This document shows positions 54,040-64,000 of a stretch of 64,000 nt of DNA, in pieces (positions within the stretch are counted from its first letter, which is position 1; each line of letters begins with the position of its first letter). The stretch lies in assembly GCA_012932865.1 (NCBI GenBank), contig SAXG01000073.1, positions 1 through 64,000 of the forward strand. Direction: 5' to 3'. Source of the DNA: Amylostereum areolatum. Its lineage: Eukaryota; Basidiomycota; Agaricomycetes; Russulales; Stereaceae. A model generated the notes under the pieces. It worked only from the letters and a program-made list of their open reading frames with translations, ran no database searches and was not told where the DNA came from. The translations under genes were made by a program, and so were the position numbers.

Positions 54040-57000
54040 CTACTGGTTCCAAGCCACCGGTGCGATGAACGGTCCCGCATGCATCCCGCTCTTGCCAATC
54101 GACTGCGTGATCGCCCTCCGCTTCTCCTCCCACGTCCGCAACGCCTTGAGCAGCTGCACCGTCTTGTCCCGCTTTCCCAACTTGATGTCGTTGATACTCA
54201 CCGCGCCCATCCGCACGTCGTTATCGAGCAAAAAGTCGAACAGCCGGAACAGGCCCTCGAGCTTATCGTCCTCGGGACCGCTGGGGAAGGCCACGTCTGG
54301 TATCGGAGGCGAGCACGGCGACCCTTTGATAGATTCCGCCAGCCGGAGCAGCGCGAGCCCGCCGCATATCACCCCGGAGGTGTCTGTGATTTGCAGCGCC
54401 GACGGCAGGTGCGAGTTGGCCCATTCAATCAGGCTGGGATCCACGGTCGTTCTCTAATACATATACAAGAAGAAAACGGGGGAAGAAAGGAGGGAAAAGA
54501 AACGGGTATAAAAAGGAGAGGGGGTATTTTAGAAAGGAAAGTACGGCATAGGTTCATAAATGCCTACATCGGACGTCTGCGTCTGTGTCGACATCGCTCG
54601 ACGGAGCTCGCGGGAAGGTCTTGTGGGGGGCGACGGACCCAGCTTCGCCGTTAGGTCGGAACTGGACGTGTCGTTGGTGTCGTTGGTGAAAACCGACTCA
54701 AGCCGCGTGCGCTCTTCCTTGGCCTGGCCATAGGACTCGCTAGGTACACCGCCCATGAGGATTTGCGCGTCTCGAGTCGACAGTTGGTTGGTGTTTTCCC
54801 GACGGAGGGCCTTCTGGGTAGCCGCGCGCGCCGACGGCGACGGCGGACGCGGGGCGGGGTTCATGGCTTGTGCGACGGTGAGGGGTATGGTCGGGATGTT
54901 GACGGAGGAGATGACAGGTTCTGTCGCGGAGGTTAGTGCACAAAGTTCATGTCTAAGGCGGGGAGACGCACTGGTGTAATCTCGATCGATGGTGGCCTTC
55001 ATCAACGCCTTCATCCACTCGCGAATGACCGACTGCTCGTCCGAGCTGAACATGTGCGTCTTGTCCGAGTCGTGGACGAGCTTGAAGCCATACCGTCCGG
55101 GGTCGATCTTCTCGTCCGTGACGATGTGGTAGCCAACGATGTTGACGTAGCCCTTGATTCTCGTTTCCTATCGCGTCGTGAGCACCGACGAAACATCCGC
55201 AAGGCTGAATAAAAAACAACTTACAGACGAGCTGTTGCTTCGCAGCCAGTACAAGTGTGGGCCCTTGAGCAGGAAGTATCGATTCTTCCAGGCGTTGTAC
55301 CGGTCGCCCTTCTTCCGCATCCACCCATTGAAGTCCGGTGCACCGATCTGCTGAAGGATACTCTGGCCTGCCTTGAGGTTGTTGGGATTGTGCGCTGCCG
55401 CATGCATCCGCGCCGGTGCGTCGGCAGTGGACGTCGTGCGTTTGCGCAACACCGCCGGGTCCTTCTTCTCCTTCTCCGCAGAGTCTTTCGAGTCGCGGCG
55501 CTCCTTCTTCTCCTTCTTCTCTCTCTCCTTCTCCTCCTTCTCCTTGGTCCGAAGAAGAGCACCAGAGGACGGTGAGCCATCCGACGTGGAAGGGCGACCA
55601 GAGGACTTTCTTCCACCGCCGGCGACCAGCCGCGAAAGCGACAAGGTGCTCTTCTCTGGGGCATCGACGTCGGCACTATAATGAACACATTCAGTGGATG
55701 AGAAGTGTTGTGCAATAGTCTGACACACATAGAATACCGCGGCGGCGGCTTGCGCGACTTGCCCAACGTGCCCGAGAATGCAGCACCAAACAGACTATGG
55801 CGTTCTTGGGGAGAACGATTGCTGGCCTCGGCGCTCCTCTTGCGCGGGTTCCTCCCGGTTTCGTTAGGGCTGGCACTATCCGGTGGTCCATCACGAGAAT
55901 TGCGGCTGCCAGAATCCTTGTCCTTGTCCTTGTCCTTGTCCCTGTTGTCCTTGGAGGAGGACGAGCCTTGTCTGAAGACGCGTTTGCGTTTAGACCTAGC
56001 CTCGACCGTTTGGGCCGTCTCGCTCTGGAGAGATATCCACGTTAGCTTCGATAGGCAAGAAAGATAGTATTATGCACCTCGCTCATCACCTCGCGCTGCT
56101 CATCTACGATTTCTGGAGTTTCACCAGAAATAGCCTTGACGCTCGCACTAAGAGCGCTGTCGCTGGGCGACAAGGTGAGTTGAGATGGACGACCCTTCTA
56201 GGATGCGGTCAACGTTCTGGGCTTGACACACAAACGTAGCGAGAGCTACTCACGGAAGCTTTGTTGCCCGGCATTAACGAGCCAGGAATACCATCTCCGG
56301 GGCTCCTCCCCGACATCGGGGCATCAGGGATGCCTAGGCCTAAACCGACGGTATCTTGGCTGTCCGAAACAGAAATGGCAGGACGACCACCAGGATCGGA
56401 ATCGCGACGCGACTGTCCGGCGGGCGTACCAGCGATATCGCCAGTATGCGGCGGGCTCTCAGGGCTGAACATATTGAGACCGGCTGAATTGGCGGAGGGC
56501 GATATAGGAGGAAGGCCGAATGGGCTGTTGAGCGACTGGCGGGTGGAGGTGGAGCCTGTGAACGACTGCGAAACCGACTGGGACTGGGAATGCGAGCGCA
56601 GCGGCTGGTTATGTTCTGAGGAGACGTCTGAAGGGGGTCGGCGAAGGTCGGTGATTGCGTTCGCGATGCGCATGCGCTTGCCGAAAGCGATGATGCCAAT
56701 CTCGCTCTTCAAGACGTTGATATCGAGCTCTAACAAGACGTCTCCCGTGATCTCCTGCTCTGTGGACAGAGTCAATACGGAGGACTGAGTTGACACGGAA
56801 AGGGAGACCGTACCGATGAACTTGTCGCATACTCCATCGTCAAACCCTTTCGATTTGAGCCAGTCGACGACCTCTTCTACACTCCAGTCAGACGGATGGG
56901 AGCCTGGTTTCCTGGTGGAGAAGGACGTAGGAGATAGTAAAGAGTCTTGGAAGGTTTGCGATTGGGAAAGGGGAGACGACGCCGCGAACTTGGTTGACGA

Positions 57001-58578
57001 ACTTGTGCTGGCGAGAGATTGATGGAAGTGGGACGGTGCAGGAGAGGGGAGAGCGGCAGCAACCTGAGGAACTGGTGCATGAACCGTTGTCACACTCGGC
57101 GTGGGCGGGGGGTGTTCAAAGGGTGCCGTCGACGACGGTCGGCTACCTCCGAGGCTGAACGATCGTTTATGGGAAGAGGCTGAGGTGGCGGATGCGGGAC
57201 TGGCGGACGCGGGGCGGGGGGGCTGTCGCTCTTCGATGTGAGGGAAGGTAGCTTGGGTGGCCGTAGGTACATCAGGCTCCTGTTTGGTGGGAGATGGCAC
57301 GATGTAGTTCTCAGAAGGAGTGATGGAGGGAGAGAGGTCGTTCTTGTTTGACATAGACGCTATATGCGCGAACGCGCCCTCGTTTTCGTCCTCCTCTGGG
57401 ATGTGCGGGTGGCGGCGAAGACGCTGGGTGTTGACCTCGTCGTTGTGGTCCTGCTCTTCATCGTCGCTCTCGTCGCTGAGTTCCACGTCGATGGGCGGAA
57501 GAGAGACGCGGTGCTCCGCAGCCTCCTGCTCTCGCCTGGCCTCTTCGACTTGCAGGCGCGCGCGTTCGGCGAGTTTCTGACGCGTGGTCTTGTACCATTC
57601 CCCGTCCGCGTCGGATTCGCCTTCGGTATCGTGGTCGGTATCGTGGTCGGTGGAGTCTCCATGGGTGCTGGAGAAGGTGAAGCTACGCGCGCCGTCCATA
57701 TCATGGTTCGTCCCGAGTTGCTCGATGGCCTGTTGGACGTCTGTCATCGTTGCTTGCATGACTTCACCGCGGGCGACGCTACCGCTGGGCGTAGTCGCCC
57801 CGTTGGACTGCGGCGGTTCAGGCTCTTCCTTGAGGGGGTGAAGAGCACCCGAAGGTGGAGTCGAGGATGCTGGTTGGGGAGAAGGCGATGCATCGTGCGC
57901 AGACGACGCTGGAGCAGATTTAGGCGCAGGTTCGGCGGGCGCAGGTTGGGTGTAGCTCTTGGGGAACAGGCCGATCTTCCCGGCAAGATTCTTTCCCTTT
58001 TCAAAGAAGAAACGATGAGTGAGGAGCCGGCTCCGCATGAGAAGAAGTGGGCATGAAAAGAAGGACGGTGGTGAGATCGGTGGGAACAAGGTGGACTTTA
58101 GGCATGGTATGGCTGAGCCTCATGGCGCCGGCCCTCCAACGTGAAATCAACGAGGATTTCGTGTTTGGCGAATACAACCTTGGGATGCAGGCCCAGCGCA
58201 CGCGCCGCTTGCCATGTAATAAACCCGGCGTTGGCGGTCGGCTACGGGGGAAAGGGGCGACAGGCTCCGGCCAGCGTTCCTTCAAAATCCCAACCACTTG
58301 GCCCCGTCCCGCTTCTTGAGCACGTCAAGGCGCGAAAGCCCAAAGCCCCTGCCCGTTCATCCACGCATTCTATCCACGAGGTGATCCACGCCGACCCACG
58401 ACGCCCGCCGCACGCAGAACAGGACGAAGAAGAAACAAGCAGAAGAACGTACCTGCCACCATCCGTCACCATAAAGGTCATCCCTCTCCATCACTTGTAT
58501 GCGCTCTCCCGCTTTGAACGGCACTTCATCGTCGTTTTCCGGTACGAAATCGTGGAGGGCATAGACGTAATCGTCCAT
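54040..58578 (-). CDS. Boi1/Pob1-like SH3-SAM-PH polarity protein with probable C-terminal CH domain
   Basis: Boi/Pob1 proteins link Cdc42 and the exocyst at growth sites. Exon 1 (58578-58453) starts MDDYVYALHDFVPENDDEVP, an SH3 domain finished after a 456-nt intron by GKNLAGKIGLFPKSYT. A disordered acidic/Ser region with a DTDHDTEGESDADGE stretch follows. SAM: DWSVEEVVDWLKSKGFDDGV, intron, EQEITGDVLLELDI. A Lys/Glu-rich helix (KEKEEKEREKKEKKERRD) precedes PH: FNGWMRKKGDRYNAWKNRYF, then ETRIKGYVNIVGYHIVTDEK and MFSSDEQSVIREWMKALMKA. One frame ends EPMPYFPF at TAA 54529. A CH-domain frame without any ATG (DPSLIEWANSHLPSALQITD, LEGLFRLFDFLLDNDVRMG) begins 85 nt later behind a strong polypyrimidine tract and TATTAG. 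Splicing from GTACTT or GTAGGC joins it in frame, so the real end is probably 54040. Confidence 0.82.
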
Positions 58579-59205
58579 GGGCCAGGGTTAGGCGATCCAG
58601 CTAGTTAGCAATGGCAGTTCCAGGGTTCAGACAATAGTTGAGGATAGGCGAGGGTGTGGGGGAGCGAGAAAAGGGAGGCTGCTCGCTGTTGAAGACGGCG
58701 GGAGGAATAATGGTACGAGGGCAAGGAGGTCCGTACCTGCGCGTCCGTATTACGCGCCTCATCCCGGCCGGCCAGCTGCCAAATCTGACCAAGTGACGGG
58801 CGGTGTGCCCCGGTAGTGCCTCACGCGCCCGGTTCCGTTCCTCTCAACTTCCTCTCCTTCTCGACCTACTCTCGAGCTCTCTTGAGGTCCTCGAAAGTAT
58901 GTTCTTGTACGGCTCTCCCTTGCGTAGACTCCGGAGCCCGAGGATTGACGAGCATCCTCCGACTCCAGCAGCCCTTGCAGAATTTATGTCAGTGGCGTGG
59001 GAACACGGGGACGTTGTTGGCTGAGTCGTTGACATTGAATCGACCTGCTTTTCTGTTTCGTGCATTCGCTCAGTTGCTTCCAATTTGACTGTACGCATGC
59101 TCCTGAACCATGCATATTTGATTCCGTTTAATCGTTGATGTTCAATTTCTACCTCAAAGTCTAGGACCTGCCTTTCAATTCCCACTTCGGCGCGCAGACA
59201 TCATC
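58579..59205. promoter_or_regulatory. Divergent intergenic region, Boi-like and F-box genes
   Basis: 627 bp between two opposite start codons. CT-rich tracts lie at about 58835-58890. No discrete sites identified. Confidence 0.5.
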
Positions 59206-61233
59206 ATGAACGGCCACGAAGAAGGGGTAGTGGACGAGACTTCCAGGTACGTGCATACTTCAACTGTTATAGACTCTTCAGATTATCGTTTGCTTCCTAC
59301 GAAGATCTATCTCCATTATCCCGACCATCAAGAGGTTGTGCGAAGTGGAACACCTCATACTAGTTGCCCAGGACAACTCCCAGTCGACCAGAAACGGCCA
59401 CGACAATCAGCTTCTTCTAGGTGCAGCTCTTGAACACCTCGCGTTCATATCGACGGAGCTCGGGATGCGTTACAACTCATACAGTCCCGTCTCTAAACTT
59501 CCTCCCGAAATTATGCGCCAAATTTTCGCCGCCTTGGCTTCGATGGACCACCCCCGACAGGGTCACAGGCCGCAGAAAGACGCACGCTTTCCTGGGTCTC
59601 TCGGATGGGTTATATTGTCCCACGTGTGCCGTCGATGGAGAAGCATCTTACTCGACATGCCGTCTCTTTGGGCCAAATACGTCTGTGCGCTTCCTACGGC
59701 CTTGGACGTATTCTTTGAACGCTCCCGAAAATGTTCGTTGACCATTAGGTTCGATTCCCGCCAACACCCTTCCTGGCGTTCCAAGGAGCTGCTCCAGCAT
59801 GTATCACCTTGGTTCCATCGCGCGTCCGCCATCTCCGTCTCTATTCCCGCGAACGCTTCCACGACGAAATATTGAAACTTCCATCCATAGCAAATTCCCC
59901 GATCCTTGAAGATCTCGATGTCTATGTTATCATAGACGCAAAAAGAAAGCCGCAGATTCTTCTAGACCAGCCTTCCATCCTCTTCCCTTTCCTGTGTCGG
60001 CTGAGGTTGTGCGATATTCTTCTCCCGTGGAACGCGTCCGCCGTTACAGCCCTGGAAATTTGCCGTTCTGAATGTTATGCGCAGTCAGAATGTCCAGGCC
60101 TTCACAAGTTTTACGCATGTCTCTCCACATCCCCCACTCTGGAGACACTTGCCATCGAGAATTGGTTACCCGATTTCATGGACGAAGCAGACCTACCCAT
60201 CCTTGATTTCCCCTTCCTATCTCGACTTTCCGTTTCGGCAGAGGTTGTAACATGCCATGCCTTCTACAGGTCCCTCAGAATCCCGCGGCGCGCGGAACTG
60301 AACTTCAACCTCACAGTCGAAATTGACGTCTTCCAGTTTGCAGAGGACTCTGACAATCTTTTCGCACCCGTCGCACAGCTGCTCTCCACAGCACGGGAGC
60401 GCATTTTTGGCAATCGGGGGCCCACCGCTAACGACCGTCGGCTGTGTCTCTCACTTGAAGAGGACATAGAGTACGCGAGCCAGATCCGGATATTTGTCCA
60501 CGATGAACCCTCGGTCGCAGAGCCATTCTGCGGCCATCCGCTCGAACCGTCGCTTTTCCGCTTTCGCGACGTTCTCAGAATTAGGCTGCCTGAACAGGCT
60601 TCGTTCCTATGGTCCAGAGATGTGGGCCGCATGCTCGATTCTTCCGGATTCCTACCCACTGAGGTCGAGGTTCTCGCTATATGCGCTCATCCTATGGAGT
60701 CCGAAAGGGAGGACATCGATGGCTGGCGCAAGCTCTTCAAAATATTTCCAAACGTACACACGCTTTTCATCAACGCCCACGGTGCTTACAACGATCCCCA
60801 ATCTGAATTTCCTCAGCTCCTCGTAGAGCGGGCGTTCCTCAAACGAAAACCCAGTCACCGCGGCAAGGGCAGCCCCGAGCCTGCGGTTCTTCCCATGCTG
60901 CGATACCTTTGGATGCACCAGGTCAGACTCACAGTAGACTATCCCCATCACTACGCGCCGGCGGTCAAACGCTCCCAGGACCTTCTGGAGATGCTCCAGT
61001 ATCGCGCCGGCACCGGCCTACAGCACCTGCGCCTCGGGCGCGTATTGACGGTGTCCGATACCGAACAAACTGCAGCCTTGCGAGAAGAGTTTGTAGCGAA
61101 AGCGTCAGAGACCTTGCCCATTATTTGGGAGGATGGATTCACCGGCTGCAACCATGCACTTCCGTGGTATATGGTACGTCGTCCACGCAATCCCTTAGAA
61201 AGGGTCGGGCTGATCATCATCATGTTGGTATAG
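59206..61233 (+). pseudogene. F-box/LRR-like gene with one frameshift
   Basis: Homologue of the gene at 16.75-18.69 kb. Exon 1 is 59206-59246 (MNGHEEGVVDETSR) and exon 2 starts at 59305 after a 58-nt intron. The F-box reads VSKLPPEIMRQIFAALASMD, then WVILSHVCRRWRSILLDMPS. At SAISVSIP (about 59846-59851) the frame runs into NASTTKY and a stop. The homologous continuation (ERFHDEILKL...SPILEDL) is open in the next frame down to 61233, so a single indel separates the F-box half from the leucine-rich half. No splice sites explain it. The C-terminus is complete (LPIIWEDGFTGCNHALPWYM, hydrophobic GLIIIMLV). A sequencing error is the alternative. Confidence 0.8.
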
Positions 61234-61646
61234 AGATGATTTTACGAACAGGGACACGCTGATGTATTGTACAGTGAGATTCGGGCATTTGGGAGACGAA
61301 GGACTCGGAGAACAAGAAAGATGCGTACAGGTAACGCAAATCCGAGCGGGTGCGCGAGGATGCTATACTTAGATGACAAGACAAGTAGGATGGGGCAAAT
61401 ACAATGGGTGTATGTTCATGCAGTTCGGATACCTTGCTGTCAGTTTGAATTGGGGAAAATAGAGCAGACTATCAAATAGTATCAATAAGCTTAACTTGAG
61501 AATCGGCAATACCATGGCACAAATCCTTCATCCCGCGCGCCGTTCTTTTGTGTGAGCGCAGGAAGGAACCATGGACTCGGAGGACATCCCACCGAGTTAC
61601 GAGAGTCGCCACTCTTCACGACAATTTGAGAAAGTTAAGCAATGTT

Positions 61647-61737
61647 GGCGAGCTGGCGCAATGGTAGCGTGCTAGTTTCCGGTGCTCTGGATAGAATTTA
61701 GCGCTAGTGGTTCAGGGTTCGAGTCCCTGGTTCGTCG
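61647..61737 (+). tRNA. tRNA-Arg (anticodon CCG) with 19-nt intron
   Basis: The acceptor stem GGCGAGC pairs with GTTCGTC (two G-U). Box A is TGGCGCAATGG and box B is GGTTCGAGTCC. D stem GCGC/GCGT, anticodon stem CTAGT/GCTAG and T stem CAGGG/CCCTG all close. The loop reads TT-CCG-G with the intron at the standard position after base 37 (61683-61701), then C38. The anticodon CCG (61679-61681) reads CGG, Arg. No CCA is encoded, as normal in eukaryotes. Confidence 0.93.
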
Positions 61738-61739
61738 CA

Positions 61740-61746
61740 TTTTTTT
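61740..61746 (+). terminator. RNA polymerase III T-run
   Basis: Seven T residues two bases after the tRNA discriminator base, a standard Pol III terminator. Confidence 0.9.
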
Positions 61747-63225
61747 CCGTGCCCAGAGGAAAGGTCTCCGACCGTACCGTATACGAGCTCATCGTGGTCG
61801 ACGACGACGAACTCTAAAGTAAGCGCCCGGTACTTGCCGAACCACCGACGAGCGCAGACGATGCACGTCGTGTCCTTACCCTTTTCTACCTCACCAACTC
61901 GATTCTGCCCCCCCCCCCTCCGTCTTCCTCTGAGGACCTCAAGGATGACCGAAAGAACACGCAATTTTCACTCGGTGATCTATGCGATCCATCCATCTGT
62001 CTGACCAGTCGACTAGGAGGCCGGACGCCAGTTCGAAGTCGATAACTGCAACCAGCGCCGAAGACTTCAGTGTCCAATGTTCAACGTTCAATCCTTGTAC
62101 AATATCTCAGGCCCTGGAAACCTGGTCTATCCATAAAAGCAGACGATAAAATGAACCACGGTTGGAGACTACGAAGCCCCGCCACCGAGGCTGTGAAAAT
62201 GTATACTCTCGAGGCGAGTCGAGGGCGGTCAAAATTTGGTGAGTAATCTATCTTTTTGCACATCCAGTTGTTTCCCTCATACTCGTGTCTGTAGATGTGC
62301 CCTGCTTTGCGCATGTACCGACGTACCGTGTCTTCAAAGCCCGAATAGCGCATCCGGCATCTCAGATGCCGTGCGTCCGTTTCGTATCATGTCTCCCCAC
62401 TGTCCAACAGGTTTGCTATTATAGGAAGACGACGACGGATACCAACGCCATGGTCTATGACCCTCCGGCATTCATCTCGTGGCTACGCGTTCATACCCGG
62501 TTTCTGTGTGACCACACACCAAGCATGAGCAGCAGACAAGAACCGCTTCCCTCCCAATGACGTCCCCATTTCTATCCTTTTGATTGCGAAAGCACGTCAC
62601 ACCCTCTTCCTTGGCCCTGTCGAAGTCGCCCCTATCCCATCGAGTCGATCATCGATCCTGGCAACCTTCGTCGCCACGTCCCACCTCAACTTGGAACTCT
62701 CACCCACCTAAGACTACATCGACCGTGGTCAGATCGGCTGCAGAATCGACCCACAGTCCCAATGGTACGCGAGCGGCACCTTTAACAGAACCAGCTCTCA
62801 TCCTCGACGAAACAGACGACCCGGTCGCGAGCCAGTGAATGTTCGCAACGATGAAACACTTATCGAGCGCGATGGTGGAAGAAGGGAAGGCGGGAGGGAT
62901 GTCGCCATTGTCGTATACGAGGAGAACGGTCTGGCGGATCAGCAGGAAAGGTCTCGGGAGGTTAGACGAGGGTATCGGGAGCAGTTCGGCAGTGCAGGTA
63001 CTCAGTACTCAGTCTGATCCTACTTAGAACTTCGATGCCCCAGGCTGTCTTTCCGGTTACAACGCTGACCTAGATTGGTTGTGTACAACGTCGTCGACGT
63101 TTACGCCAACCCAACCTGAGCTTTCGTAAAGAGCAACGGTCCAAGTTGGGATCCAAAGCGACTCGGACATATTATGTACATTGAAATTGATTTTCTACTC
63201 TACCGCGAAACCCGCCTCAGCTCTG
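61747..63225. other. Intergenic, 1.5 kb
   Basis: No gene supported. A run of ten C residues lies at about 61908-61918. Frames at 62584-63020 show no motifs. Confidence 0.45.
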
Positions 63226-64000
63226 CTACACGGACACCTTGTGCACCTCCCGCACGTCCTCGTCCTTTCCCTCCAACTCGAAATGCACATCCTTGCCGTC
63301 GAGCGCCTCGCGCGATTGGATGGACACCTCCGAGAGCGGCACCATGGAGATCAAGCCGCTGTCGTTGACGTTGACGTTTTTGTTGTCCCGGGTGGACCGT
63401 CCACGGCGGAGGTGGGAGTCGCTGATGCCCGAGTTGGTGAGCCCGGAGGGAGAGCTGTGGCTGTGCGTGAGGGAGGGGAGTGGGAGGTGAATAGGGCACG
63501 GAGGAGCGGCGAGCGGGATGAGCGTACTCTGCGGAGAAGAAGTTGGTCAGGCCGCGGTACATGCGCGTCGAGCCTATCAACCTATGTTTCCTTGGTTAGC
63601 ACGGCTCGGAACTTCAGGCGGTGGCGGGGTACGTACAGAATCATGACTGCGAGACGGGCGTGGCGGTGAGTTAGCGAGGGGTGTGTGTATATAGGGTGTT
63701 CGACACACATTCGGGGGTCAGCATCATCTGGAGAGCATACAGTCAGAGGACATTTCTTTAAACGACCACTAGAAGCACGTACGAGATTCATCGGATCTGG
63801 GCGACGCAAAGACAGAGGCGCATAAGCACCGGAAGGGATGCCAACTTCGGATGGGTGTACGCACCGTTTAGGTTCAGCGAGATGAAGACCTGTCACCATG
63901 CCGTCAGCCTCCCAATTTTTCTCACATCGACAGACCCGTACTCACAACAGTGGGGACCTCCGCAATCGTCGCCAGCAGAACCCAAAGCAAACCCTATAGG
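63226..64000 (-). CDS. Multi-pass membrane protein, 3' part only (runs off window)
   Basis: Several very short exons join to a typical fungal seven-helix protein end: LLWVLLATIAEVPTV, VFISLNLN, DPMNL, MMLTPEF, MILLIGSTRMYRGLTNFF and SAEDHSSPSGLTNSGISDS. A hydrophilic tail follows (REALDGKDVHFELEGKDEDV) and ends VREVHKVSV at TAG 63226-63228. All splice sites used are GT-AG with 55-75 nt introns. It resembles Agaricomycete orphan GPCR-like membrane proteins. The 5' part lies beyond the window edge, so family and topology cannot be fixed. Confidence 0.68.

Noticed and set aside
54040..54444. Separate small CH-domain gene starting at 54444
   Set aside because: The start there is GTG, and an in-frame TAG precedes it; an exon of the upstream gene explains it better.
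59745..59765. Box-B-like GGTTCGATTCCC
   Set aside because: Inside conserved F-box coding sequence, with no cloverleaf around it.

Overview
The window is one end of a linear chromosome of a filamentous basidiomycete, most likely an Agaricomycete. The left edge is a perfect telomere of CCCTAA units. Nearly every gene is split by short GT-AG introns of about 50-60 nt, and the gene set includes the spermidine synthase-saccharopine dehydrogenase fusion that is typical of basidiomycetes.

Layout. 1-2580: telomere plus a nested stack of 5'-truncated Penelope-like retroelement pieces separated by internal telomeric tracts. 3.0-14.8 kb: a compact, conserved block holding a secreted GH43 glycosidase, dihydrolipoamide dehydrogenase (DLD), SPE3-LYS9, EMC6, aspartate-semialdehyde dehydrogenase (HOM2) and a secreted Rds1-like ferritin-fold protein. 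DLD/SPE3-LYS9 and EMC6/HOM2 are head-to-head pairs that share promoters of about 225 bp. 15.3-25.1 kb: an accessory zone with decayed F-box genes, a solo LTR, a TA-flanked MITE and a 1.5 kb long-inverted-repeat element. 25.7-61.2 kb: epsin, a C2H2 zinc-finger regulator inside unusually long gene-free DNA, lariat debranching enzyme, a single-pass membrane protein, an SR-protein kinase, a proline-rich coiled-coil protein, a Boi-type SH3-SAM-PH polarity protein that probably continues into a calponin-homology domain, and another broken F-box gene. 61.6 kb: an intron-containing tRNA-Arg(CCG). 63.2 kb to the edge: the 3' part of a multi-pass membrane protein.

How the genes relate. DLD, SPE3-LYS9 and HOM2 all serve amino-acid and central carbon metabolism, but nothing shows they form a functional cluster. 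Epsin and the Boi-like protein both act at the cell cortex, in endocytosis and polarised secretion. DBR1 and the SR-protein kinase both act in RNA splicing. The clearest theme is mobile-element activity: at the telomere, as a solo LTR that ends one F-box gene, and as inverted-repeat elements between and inside genes. Every F-box homologue seen here carries a lesion.

All exon joins were read by eye from splice signals and conservation of family motifs; no search or RNA data were available.
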